Assembly: GCA_007125985.1 (NCBI GenBank)
Contig: SLCE01000228.1
Coordinates: 1 to 40,991 of the forward strand
From: Ectothiorhodospiraceae bacterium
GTDB lineage: Bacteria > Pseudomonadota > Gammaproteobacteria > Nitrococcales > Aquisalimonadaceae
Direction of reading: 5' to 3'
Length of the DNA: 40,991 nt
The translations under genes and the position numbers were made by a program. Shown here piece by piece: positions 1 through 7,245 of this stretch; the stretch's first letter is position 1, and every line of letters begins with the position of its first letter. The notes under the pieces were generated by a model. The model ran no database searches, was not told where the DNA came from, and saw only the letters and a list, made by a program, of their open reading frames with translations.

Positions 1-1065
1 GGAACGCAGCTCCGGGAAATGAAAATATTCCAGGTACAGGGCGGCCAGTGCGTCCGCCGCCCAGGCACCCAAGGCCACGCCCACCGCCGAGCCAATCAGC
101 ACGATCAGACCGGTCAGCAGGCCGTAATGCAGGGCGATGTCGCCGTTTCCGTAGCCGAAGGCCTTGATCACCGCGATCTCCTGGCGCTGGGTGCGGATGA
201 TTCGCCCCATCAGGATGTTCAGCAGAAAGGCGGAGACGCCGAGGAAGATGGCGGGCAGCACGGTGGCCATGATGCGCAGCTGGTCCAGTTCCTCGGACAG
301 AAAACGGTGGGAGGCCAGCTCATCACGTCCGTGGGCGCCGGTGCCGCCGTAGCGCGCCAGCAGGGCGTCCAGCTGATCGATAACCGGTTCTTCGGCAGCC
401 CCGGTCTGCAGCGTGGCCACCACGCTGTTGAAGGCGCCGTCCATGCCGTAGGCATTGGCCAGGGCGCGCCGGTTCATCCACAGGATGGCGTAGCGCTTGG
501 GGTCCGGCAGCAGGTCCGCCGGGCCGATCTGGTAGACGAATTCCGGCGACAGGGCGACACCGCTGATGGTCAGGGTTTCCTGCCGCCCGCCGATGATCGC
601 CACCAACTGATCGCCGGCGTGCAGCCCGTGGGCATCGGCGAAGGGTTCGCTGACCAGCACCTGGTCCGAGCGCTCCGGCGCCGGCAGGCTGCCTGCGCGC
701 AGGTACAGGCGATTCACATCCGGCTGCCTGCCGTCCGGGGCGGAGACGATCTGGCCGCGCACCGGCTCGGCAAAGCCGGGGACTTCCAGTCGCACCGGCG
801 CCCGCACACGGGTGTCCACCAGGTTGATTCCGGGAATATCGCGCAGGCGGTCGGCCAGCCCCTCCGGTGCCCGCTTCAAGTCCGCGAACACATGGGCGAA
901 CTGGTGATCCCGGTAGAAGCGGTCCTTGGTCAGGTTCAGCGCATCCAGGGTGGTGACGCTGAGGATCAGCGTCATCACGCCGGCCGCCAGCACGGCGGCG
1001 ATGGCGGCCACCTGGCCGCGCATGGCAGCCAGGTCCCGAAGCAGTTTGCGGTGCAGGGTCCGCAT
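1..1065 (-). CDS. ABC transporter permease, FtsX/MacB type (3' end outside window)
   Basis: Inner-membrane permease that would pair with the ATPase encoded just upstream. The frame is open for 355 codons from the ATG at 1065 to the left edge, so the C-terminus is missing. Visible order: a short basic N-terminus, a first membrane helix at about residues 18-40 (AAIAAVLAAGVMTLILSV), a large periplasmic domain at about 45-265 of MacB_PCD character, then two hydrophobic helices separated by the cytoplasmic stretch RTQRQEIAVIKAFGYGNGDI, which is the hallmark coupling segment of FtsX domains. Four bases separate its start from the stop of the ATPase gene, so the two are one operon. Such systems do mechanotransmission or lipoprotein/lipid export rather than classical transport; the substrate cannot be told from sequence. 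Confidence 0.9.
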   Translation of the reverse strand, partial: MRTLHRKLLRDLAAMRGQVAAIAAVLAAGVMTLILSVTTLDALNLTKDRFYRDHQFAHVFADLKRAPEGLADRLRDIPGINLVDTRVRAPVRLEVPGFAEPVRGQIVSAPDGRQPDVNRLYLRAGSLPAPERSDQVLVSEPFADAHGLHAGDQLVAIIGGRQETLTISGVALSPEFVYQIGPADLLPDPKRYAILWMNRRALANAYGMDGAFNSVVATLQTGAAEEPVIDQLDALLARYGGTGAHGRDELASHRFLSEELDQLRIMATVLPAIFLGVSAFLLNILMGRIIRTQRQEIAVIKAFGYGNGDIALHYGLLTGLIVLIGSAVGVALGAWAADALAALYLEYFHFPELRS

Positions 1066-1069
1066 GGGC

Positions 1070-1810
1070 CTACCAGTGCAGCTCGGCCGGCTGCTTGCGG
1101 TGGCGGTTCTCGTGCACCTCGGAGACCCGCCCGTCACTCAGGTGGATGACCCGGTCGGCCATCTCGCCGATCACCACGTTATGGGTGATGACCGCCGTGG
1201 TGGTGCTCAACTCCCGGTTCACATGCGCCAGTGCCTCGAGCACCTGTACCCCGGTTTTCGAGTCCAGCGCCCCGGTGGGTTCGTCGCAGAGCAGCACATC
1301 CGGGCGTTTGGCAATGGCGCGGGCAATGGCCACGCGTTGTTGTTCTCCGCCGGAGAGCTGTGAGGGAAAGTGATCCAGGCGCTGGTCCAGTCCGACCAGC
1401 GCCAGCGCGTCCTCGGGCTTCATCGGGTTGCGGCTGATCTCCGTGACAATGGCCACATTCTCACGAGCCGTGAGGCTGGAGATCAGATTGTAGAACTGGA
1501 ACACGAAGCCAACGTGGTCGCGCCGGAAGGCGGTCAGGGCCTTTTCGGAGGCCTGGACCAGGTTGTGTTCTCCATAGCGCGCCTCGCCCCCGCTGGCGCT
1601 GTCCAGCCCGCCAAGGATGTTCAGCAGTGTGGATTTTCCGGAACCGGAGGCGCCGAGCATGACAGCGAACTCACCCGCATACAGTTCCAGATCCACGCCG
1701 CGGAGTGCATGGATCTCGGTCTCGCCCATGCGGTAGACCTTGGTCAGGCCGCGCGTGGCGAAGACCACCTGACGCCCCTGCGGAGCGTGTCCCTTGGCGC
1801 TGACAGACAT
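1070..1810 (-). CDS. ABC transporter ATP-binding protein, LolD/MacB family
   Basis: Cytoplasmic ATPase of 246 residues powering the FtsX-type permease encoded directly downstream. Seen in sequence: Walker [11 protein letters not shown]-loop ([12 protein letters not shown]), signature [14 protein letters not shown], Walker [14 protein letters not shown] and the switch His in VITHN. The FQFYNLIS and EPTGALDS forms are typical of the LolD/MacB/FtsE group. The ATG at 1810 is preceded by an AGGGA Shine-Dalgarno about 8 bases away. The N-terminus (about 20 residues before the core) is slightly longer than in LolD. First gene of a two-gene operon reading leftwards, divergent from the copper chaperone gene at 1935. 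Family is certain; the transported molecule is unknown. Confidence 0.93.
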   Translation of the reverse strand: MSVSAKGHAPQGRQVVFATRGLTKVYRMGETEIHALRGVDLELYAGEFAVMLGASGSGKSTLLNILGGLDSASGGEARYGEHNLVQASEKALTAFRRDHVGFVFQFYNLISSLTARENVAIVTEISRNPMKPEDALALVGLDQRLDHFPSQLSGGEQQRVAIARAIAKRPDVLLCDEPTGALDSKTGVQVLEALAHVNRELSTTTAVITHNVVIGEMADRVIHLSDGRVSEVHENRHRKQPAELHW

Positions 1811-1875
1811 AGAGCGTATCCCTGCTGGAATGATTCCCCCGTTCCGTCAGTCTACACCGCGGTTGGGACCGCTGT

Positions 1876-1889
1876 TTGACCTTGGTCAT
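1876..1889 (+). promoter_or_regulatory. CRP/FNR-type box upstream of PCuAC gene
   Basis: TTGAC-CTTG-GTCAT has the 5-4-5 half-site geometry of FNR/Anr/Dnr operators (family consensus TTGAT-N4-ATCAA). A copy with a single base difference, extending over 15 bases, lies at 9886 in front of another gene. The left half could also serve as a -35 (TTGACC), with TAGTCT at 1899-1904 as -10 at 17-bp spacing, so activator box and plain sigma70 promoter are alternative readings. Confidence 0.5.
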
Positions 1890-1934
1890 GTGGCGGCCTA
1901 GTCTGCTCCCGGTTCATTCTTGAGAGGTCCTGCA

Positions 1935-2414
1935 ATGCTGCTGAAATCATGTATTCGTTCCCTGGCCCTGGCCGGTCTGTTGTCACCGTTTGGTCTGTTG
2001 GCCGCCGATTCGATTGAAGTCTCCGATGGGTGGGTGCGCTGGATGCCGCCGGTTGCCGAGCATACGGCCGCCTATATGGTGATAAGCAATCATGGCGATG
2101 AGGAGCGTCGCCTGGTGGGCGGCGAGGCGCCACGCTTTGGCAAAGTGGAGGTGCATGAGTCCACCGAGCAGGACGGGGTTGCCCGCATGATACATCTGGA
2201 TTACATCGTGGTCCCGGTCCACGGCGCGGTGGAGCTCAAGCCGGGCGGATATCATGTGATGCTGATGCAGCGTCAGGGTGACGGCCTGGAGGAAGGGGAA
2301 TCTATCGAGCTGCAACTGCACTTCGATGACGGCAGCACCAAGCAGCTCGAACTGCCTGTGCAGCGTGGCGCTGGCGGGCATGGCGGTCACCACGGCGGGC
2401 ATCATCGCCATTGA
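1935..2414 (+). CDS. periplasmic copper chaperone, PCuAC family
   Basis: Small secreted protein (159 aa) that binds Cu(I) in the periplasm and, in studied relatives, delivers it to cytochrome oxidase. The N-terminus is a signal peptide (SLALAGLLSPFGLLAA). The family copper motif H-X10-M-X21-H-X-M is complete: His74, Met85, His107, Met109. The C-terminus ends in a His/Gly-rich tail (GGHGGHHGGHHRH) likely to bind additional metal. The ATG at 1935 is chosen over the upstream in-frame TTG at 1920 because AGAGGT sits about 8 bases before it. It is monocistronic, preceded by an FNR-type box, and no cytochrome oxidase gene is nearby in the window. The family call is firm; the oxidase partner is inferred. 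Confidence 0.92.
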   Translation: MLLKSCIRSLALAGLLSPFGLLAADSIEVSDGWVRWMPPVAEHTAAYMVISNHGDEERRLVGGEAPRFGKVEVHESTEQDGVARMIHLDYIVVPVHGAVELKPGGYHVMLMQRQGDGLEEGESIELQLHFDDGSTKQLELPVQRGAGGHGGHHGGHHRH

Positions 2415-2505
2415 TCGCAATGCGGCAGGCGGAACAGATTCTTGAGCGCCTCCGGAAGGGATTCCGGGTGCGCCCGCTGGTTTGCCGGGGGGTCTCCGGT
2501 CCGCT

Positions 2506-2608
2506 CGCTGGCGGCGAGCTTGCAAACGGACACGCCGTGAATACGTCCGTGTAGGCTTGTCGGCCGCGTCCGTGCGGCCGACAGTCCGTCGCAAGCTCTC
2601 CGCCAGCG
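2506..2608. repeat. 103-bp branched inverted repeat, REP/MITE-like intergenic element
   Basis: Outer arms 2506-2523 and 2591-2608 are inverted copies matching at 17 of 18 bases. Inside are two further hairpins: ACGGAC/GTCCGT (2526-2531 with 2545-2550) and a perfect 9-bp stem GTCGGCCGC/GCGGCCGAC (2559-2567 with 2574-2582). The whole can fold as a three-way junction. It lies between two convergent genes, has no ORF, and resembles dispersed palindromic elements; no second copy was noticed in this window. Confidence 0.7.
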
Positions 2609-2662
2609 CCCTGTCGCATGGTGGCCGAACCCGAGATTGCGGCCTCGGGTGGCCTGGCGCTC

Positions 2663-4078
2663 TCAGAGCTGGATGGCGCGCAACTCCAGAAACTCCTCCA
2701 GACCATACTTGCCGGCCTCGCGGCCAAGCCCGGAGTGGCCGAAGCCGCCGAAGGGTGCCTGGGGGTTGAACTTGCCATTGTTGACGGTGACCTGCCCGGT
2801 ACGCAACTCATTGGCCACAGCCAGCCCGCGATCCTGATCGCCGGACCAGACGGCGCCCGCCAGGCCGTAGGCCGTGCCGTTGGCGATCGCGATGGCTTCT
2901 TCCTCGTTCCGGTAGGGAATGACGCTGAGCACGGGGCCGAAAATCTCCTCCTGGGCGATGCGGGCGTTCGGGTCCACATTGCCGAACACGGTGGGCTTGA
3001 CGAAATACCCCTGCTCAAGACCCTCCGGCGCCTCCGCGCCCCCGACGACCAGGGTGGCGCCCTCCTCGATGCCGATACGGATGTAGTCGCGCACCCGGTC
3101 GCGCTGAATCGCCGAGGCCAGCGGGCCGAGCCGGGTGCTTTCCTCCAGCGGGTTGCCCGGGGCGAAACGGGCCGTGCCAGCCGCCGCGATTTCGCAGGCC
3201 CGGTCGTGTAAATCCGCCGGGACCAGCATGCGGGTGAGCGCGGTGCAGGTCTGGCCGGAGTTCAGATAGCACTGGGTCAGTGTGCCCTTTACCGCACCCT
3301 CCAGATCGGCGTCCGACAGGATCACGGAGGCGGACTTGCCGCCCATCTCCAGGGCCATGCGCTTGAAGTCATCGGCCGCGGCGTGAAAGATGCGATTGCC
3401 GGTGCGGGTGGAGCCGGTGAACGAGATCATGTCCACATCCGGATGGGTGATCAGTGCCTCGCCTACGTCCTGGCCCAGGCCGGTAACCACATTCACGACG
3501 CCGGCAGGCAGGCCAATGGCCTCGCACATCTCAGCCACCATGAAGCCGGTCATTGGTGCGATCTCGCTGGGCTTGAGCACCATGGTGCAGCCCGCCGCCA
3601 GGGCCGGGGCGATCTTGAGCATGATCTGATGCAGCGGGTAGTTCCACGGCGTGATCGCACCCACCACACCCACTGGCACCCTCTGAACCAGGGAGTTGCC
3701 CACTTCCTCGGTGAACGGGAAATCGTCCAACAGCTTGACCACGGTGCCCGTACTCACCTGCGGCACACCGGCCTGAATCATGGTGGAGAGCTTGATGGGC
3801 ATGCCCACTTCACAGCTGACCGTGCGGGCGATTTCGTCGGCACGCCCTTTGAGCTGCTCCAGCAGCGCGGCCAGGTAATTCTGGCGTTCCGCCACGGGCG
3901 TGCGGGACCAGGCCGGGAAGGCCCGGCGTGCCGCCTGCACGGCCTGATCCACCTCGCCGCGCCCGGCGGCGGGGATGCGCGCCATCACCTCACCGGTCGC
4001 GGAATCGTGGACATCCAGCAGTTGGCCGTCTACCGGCTGCCACTGGCCATTGATGTAATTGCTCGACAAGGTCTGCAC
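2663..4078 (-). CDS. NAD(P)-dependent aldehyde dehydrogenase
   Basis: Cytoplasmic oxidation of an aldehyde to its acid (471 aa, normal for the superfamily). Catalytic residues are visible: Asn in ITPWNYP (residue 146), general-base Glu in LEMGGKS (244) and nucleophile Cys in NSGQTC (278), with the EEIFGPV cofactor motif and a C-terminal FGGFGHSGLGREAG segment. Start: an ATG lies 5 codons upstream (4093) without a ribosome site, but GGAGGAG stands exactly 6 bases before the GTG at 4078, so GTG is preferred. It follows the TetR gene on the same strand with a gap under 100 bases, suggesting local control or co-transcription. The natural substrate is not evident; aliphatic or aromatic aldehydes are both possible. 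Confidence 0.95.
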   Translation of the reverse strand: MQTLSSNYINGQWQPVDGQLLDVHDSATGEVMARIPAAGRGEVDQAVQAARRAFPAWSRTPVAERQNYLAALLEQLKGRADEIARTVSCEVGMPIKLSTMIQAGVPQVSTGTVVKLLDDFPFTEEVGNSLVQRVPVGVVGAITPWNYPLHQIMLKIAPALAAGCTMVLKPSEIAPMTGFMVAEMCEAIGLPAGVVNVVTGLGQDVGEALITHPDVDMISFTGSTRTGNRIFHAAADDFKRMALEMGGKSASVILSDADLEGAVKGTLTQCYLNSGQTCTALTRMLVPADLHDRACEIAAAGTARFAPGNPLEESTRLGPLASAIQRDRVRDYIRIGIEEGATLVVGGAEAPEGLEQGYFVKPTVFGNVDPNARIAQEEIFGPVLSVIPYRNEEEAIAIANGTAYGLAGAVWSGDQDRGLAVANELRTGQVTVNNGKFNPQAPFGGFGHSGLGREAGKYGLEEFLELRAIQL

Positions 4079-4160
4079 GTTGTTCTCCTCCATGGGTCAT
4101 TTGGCGAAACAGGGCCGGAAACTTCAGCATAGGCGACCGTGAAGGCGCAACTGTGGGGCA

Positions 4161-4757
4161 TCATGGCAACGCCATTGCCAGATAGGCCTCCATCTGGCGA
4201 CCCACGTCGGCATTCAGCAGTTTGAGCCGCCCGGTCCGGTGCATGATCAGCAGACCGATTGCCTGGGCCACGCCGGCCGTGGCCTGGGTCTCCGGCTCGT
4301 TCACGCCGTCGCTGATCAAGGCGTGCGTAATGGTCTGGTAGATGCCCAGCACCGCCTGGTTGAGTTGCTGGTCGAGCTCAGGTGTCAGGCCGCCTGGCCC
4401 CAGCCCCTGGTAAAGGTATAGACCCAGTGCCAGTTCCGAGGGCTGCTCCAGGTAGTAGCGGAAGAAGCCCTGCAGGGCGACGCGGCCACGATGGTTCCCG
4501 GCCTCCTGCAGGCTTCGGTCCAGAGACTGCTGAAGGCGGTCCAGCGAACCGGCCAGTATCTCAGCATACAGGGCCTCTTTTCCGGAGAAGCGCGCGTACA
4601 CGGCGCCCGTGGTGCAACCGGCATGTTGTGAGATCACGCGCATGGATGCGCCATCCAGGCCGCGCTCCTCGAAGACCTGCCGGGCGGCCGCCAGAATACG
4701 CTGCCGACGCCTGTCGGGTTCGGCCACGTCACGGGCGAGTGCTGGTGTGTCAGTCAT
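4161..4757 (-). CDS. TetR/AcrR family transcriptional regulator
   Basis: DNA-binding repressor of 198 aa. The N-terminal helix-turn-helix is typical: RRQRILAAARQVFEERGLDGASMRVISQHAGCTTGAVYARFSGKEALYAEIL (split across residues 17-68). The C-terminal part is an all-helical ligand-binding domain without recognisable specificity. Its gene precedes the aldehyde dehydrogenase gene on the same strand, so that enzyme is the most likely regulated target; the MFS/hydrolase genes upstream are also candidates. No clear palindromic operator was found in the short region before its start. The start ATG at 4757 has only a weak ribosome-binding site. Confidence 0.92.
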   Translation of the reverse strand: MTDTPALARDVAEPDRRRQRILAAARQVFEERGLDGASMRVISQHAGCTTGAVYARFSGKEALYAEILAGSLDRLQQSLDRSLQEAGNHRGRVALQGFFRYYLEQPSELALGLYLYQGLGPGGLTPELDQQLNQAVLGIYQTITHALISDGVNEPETQATAGVAQAIGLLIMHRTGRLKLLNADVGRQMEAYLAMALP

Positions 4758-4826
4758 CCACTACTCGATTCACAATCTGCTCACCGTATCTTTGCTGGCG
4801 TCGGGCGGGGGCCGCCCCTGCGCCTG

Positions 4827-5105
4827 CTAGGAGTAGGTTAGGCCGATAGCCGTGGAAGCCGGTTTGGCACTACTTTGGCCATCATCCCCGCAGGCTGCAA
4901 GCCCAGGTGACCCTGATGTGGCTTCGCTTGGCTGCGCCACGGCGAAGCCGGCCATGTAGACGCTCAGCGTGCGCTGACCCTGGTCCACGTCAGCGCCCAG
5001 GCTGACGCCCATCGACGGCATGGCCGGCAGGTACATGTCGGTGGCCAGCGGGCCGAGTGCCGCCCCGGCGGCCAGAAGTAGAATCAGGCGCGGACTGCCC
5101 CACTT
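4827..5105 (-). pseudogene. decayed fragment of a Bcr/CflA-type multidrug transporter (N-terminal part)
   Basis: Immediately after the MFS gene stop, in another frame, the sequence reads SPRLILLLAAGAALGPLATD followed by MYLPAMPSMGVSLGAD and QRTLSVYMAGFAVAQ. This is the first helix, the ATDMYLPALP motif and the second helix of Bcr/CflA drug exporters. The similarity stops after about 60 residues, where helices 3-12 should follow; about 33 unrelated residues then lead to a stop at 4827. No ATG, GTG or TTG start lies at the expected position, the first in-frame ATG being inside the DMY motif. I read this as the relic of a deleted gene. It also fills the otherwise gene-free stretch 4758-5104. Confidence 0.72.
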
Positions 5106-6343
5106 CAGTATTGTTTGTCGCGGAGCGCGGCGCTCTCCCCGATGGCTGCCGGTTCCGCCGGGAAGCGACGCATGCGCTGGGTGAGGTAGATGCCTGCCGT
5201 CAGGCCGACGCAGGTGAACGCAATCGCGGCGCGGAAATCACCCGTGGTCTCAATCAACCACCCGGCCACGGCCGGGCCAACCAACTGGCCACCGGCGAAC
5301 AGCAGTGTGGCGAAACTGAAGGCGATGGGAATATAGCGCGGCGGAACCTGGTCCGTACTGGCAGCCTGGACAGTGGTGAATGTGCCGTTGAGGGAGCTGC
5401 CGATGAGCAGGAAATGCAGGAAAAAAGCCAGCAGGCTCTGACTGAACAGCACAATCGCCATGGACAGTGTCACCAGGCCCATGGCGGCGGTCAGGGCGTT
5501 GGGACGGCCCAGACGGTCGGACAGCGTGCCCCAGATTGGCGCACTGGCCACCGACAACAGGCCCGACATGGCCAGCAGCCAGCCGGCGACGGTCTCGCTG
5601 AAGCCGGATTCCACCACGTAACTGACCATGAACACCGCTTGTACGATGTAGCACAGCCCGATAATGCCGTAGATGGATGCCACCACCAGGACGCGGGGGT
5701 TTGTGTATATCAGCCATTTGTCCGCCGTTGGTGGACGGATGTTGGGGCCGACCTGCTCCGCCGGTGGATTGCGCACGACGATGGTCACCAGCAGCCCGGT
5801 GGCCACGGCAGATGCGGCGAAGACGCCCCAGGCAAGGCGCCAGCCGATGGCGCCGAAGGCGTCCAACAGCCAGGGCACCAGGGCCCCCGTGATCAGTAGC
5901 CCCAGGCCGATGCCGGCACTCATGTAACCGATCACCTGCCCCCGTTTTTCCGGATACCAGGTGGCGAGTAGGGAGATCATGGGAGCGAAGCTGAACGCGG
6001 TGCCGAAGCCCAATAGCGCCATCAGTGCCATGATCACCAGGTAATTGGTGGCCAGGGCCAGGCCAGTGAAGCCGACGGCGACGACGAACAGGCCCAGCAC
6101 CACGGCCTGCTTCGCGCCCCATCGCGCCGCCGCCACGCCGCCAGCAAGCACCAGAGCAAGGTAGCCCAGTGCCGTGATGGTCCCGAGCAACCCGGCCTGT
6201 TGGTAGCTCATCCCCAAATCTGCGCGCATGGCCGGAAGCAGCATGCCGTAGGCCAGCCGCGCGAACACGATGACCACCAGGGCAACAAACAAGCCCGCGA
6301 GCACCATTGGGAGGGTGTTCGGCCTTTCTCGCTGCGTTGTCAT
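5105..6343 (-). CDS. MFS transporter, YbfB/YjiJ family
   Basis: Inner-membrane permease of 412 aa with about 12 hydrophobic segments. The first helix and loop, FARLAYGMLLPAMRADLGMSYQQAGLLGT, is characteristic of the YbfB/YjiJ branch of the major facilitator superfamily, and the half-repeat signature between helices 8 and 9 appears as WGTLSDRLGRP. The substrate is unknown. The gene lies between an alpha/beta hydrolase gene upstream (TTG-started, 6391-7188) and a transporter relic downstream, all on the minus strand, so it could export or import an ester or its product; this is inference from neighbourhood only. Confidence 0.9.
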   Translation of the reverse strand: MTTQRERPNTLPMVLAGLFVALVVIVFARLAYGMLLPAMRADLGMSYQQAGLLGTITALGYLALVLAGGVAAARWGAKQAVVLGLFVVAVGFTGLALATNYLVIMALMALLGFGTAFSFAPMISLLATWYPEKRGQVIGYMSAGIGLGLLITGALVPWLLDAFGAIGWRLAWGVFAASAVATGLLVTIVVRNPPAEQVGPNIRPPTADKWLIYTNPRVLVVASIYGIIGLCYIVQAVFMVSYVVESGFSETVAGWLLAMSGLLSVASAPIWGTLSDRLGRPNALTAAMGLVTLSMAIVLFSQSLLAFFLHFLLIGSSLNGTFTTVQAASTDQVPPRYIPIAFSFATLLFAGGQLVGPAVAGWLIETTGDFRAAIAFTCVGLTAGIYLTQRMRRFPAEPAAIGESAALRDKQY

Positions 6344-6390
6344 TGAATACGTCGTCCAGTCGCCGATCCGGCCTCGGCAAGGTGTTCAGT

Positions 6391-7188
6391 CTAAGGTTGG
6401 CAACCCCGGGAAGCGAGCCAGTCGCTGATGCGGCTGGCGCATTGCTCCCAGCCGGGCTCGATCATGAACATATGGCCGTGATCACCCAAATCGATAAAAT
6501 CGGTACCGTGAAACCGGGCGATCTCCCGCTGCATGTCGAAGACCGTGGTGCGGTCAGCCCGCCCGCCCGTGGTCAGCAGTGGAGCATCGACCCGGGAAAG
6601 GTCTGCGCTGATGGTGCCTTTCAGCACCTCCACGGCAACGGTGGCGGATTCGGGGCACAGGCGTTGCCAGAGTTCTCGCTGGTGGTGTTTCTCCACCCGG
6701 TTCAACAGGGCCGTACGGGCCACGCGGAACCCTGGTCGGATGGTGCGCTTACGGAGCATGGCGGGAATGGACTTCAGTCCGTAGAGCAAAAACCAGAGGC
6801 TGAATGGCGGATTCTGGAACTTGACCCCGGCCACCGGTGCGGAACTGGCGAACACGGCCGCCTTCAAGGGCATGTCCTGCGCCAGCACCTGGGCGATGGC
6901 GCCGCCCATGGAATGACCGATCAGAATGACCTCGCCCAGTTCCTGCACAACGCCGCGGGCGTCGTTGACGTAGTCCTGCAGGCTGACCCGGCCCAGCTGA
7001 TCCACTGGCGGACTGGGCGGGTGGCCCCGCAGGTTCATCGCGTAACAGTCGTAGCCCAGTGCGGCAAAACGGTGCATGAAGCCATGCCAATACCAGGAGC
7101 CCCCGCTGGATCCGTGGATGAACAGCACACGGGTACCGGGGCCCGGCTCCCGTTCCACGGCCAGGCCGTTAATGGTCAAACGTTCCAA
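6391..7188 (-). CDS. alpha/beta hydrolase
   Basis: Soluble serine hydrolase of 265 aa, full length for the simple alpha/beta fold. Oxyanion-hole segment FIHGSSGGSWYW follows strand 3, the nucleophile elbow is GHSMGG (Ser93), an acidic residue is available in TTGGRADRTTVFD, and the histidine lies in GDHGHMF near the C-terminus. No signal peptide. The start codon is TTG: GGAGG precedes it by exactly 6 bases and there is no better ATG. Located upstream of the YbfB-type MFS gene on the same strand with about 47 bases between, likely co-transcribed. Substrate unknown; lipase, esterase or haloperoxidase-like activity are all possible. Confidence 0.9.
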   Translation of the reverse strand: MERLTINGLAVEREPGPGTRVLFIHGSSGGSWYWHGFMHRFAALGYDCYAMNLRGHPPSPPVDQLGRVSLQDYVNDARGVVQELGEVILIGHSMGGAIAQVLAQDMPLKAAVFASSAPVAGVKFQNPPFSLWFLLYGLKSIPAMLRKRTIRPGFRVARTALLNRVEKHHQRELWQRLCPESATVAVEVLKGTISADLSRVDAPLLTTGGRADRTTVFDMQREIARFHGTDFIDLGDHGHMFMIEPGWEQCASRISDWLASRGCQP

Positions 7189-7245
7189 ATCCGTCCTCCA
7201 GGCCCGCCGACTCGGGGCCGCCGGGCCGCTCGACTCCAGAGCCGG

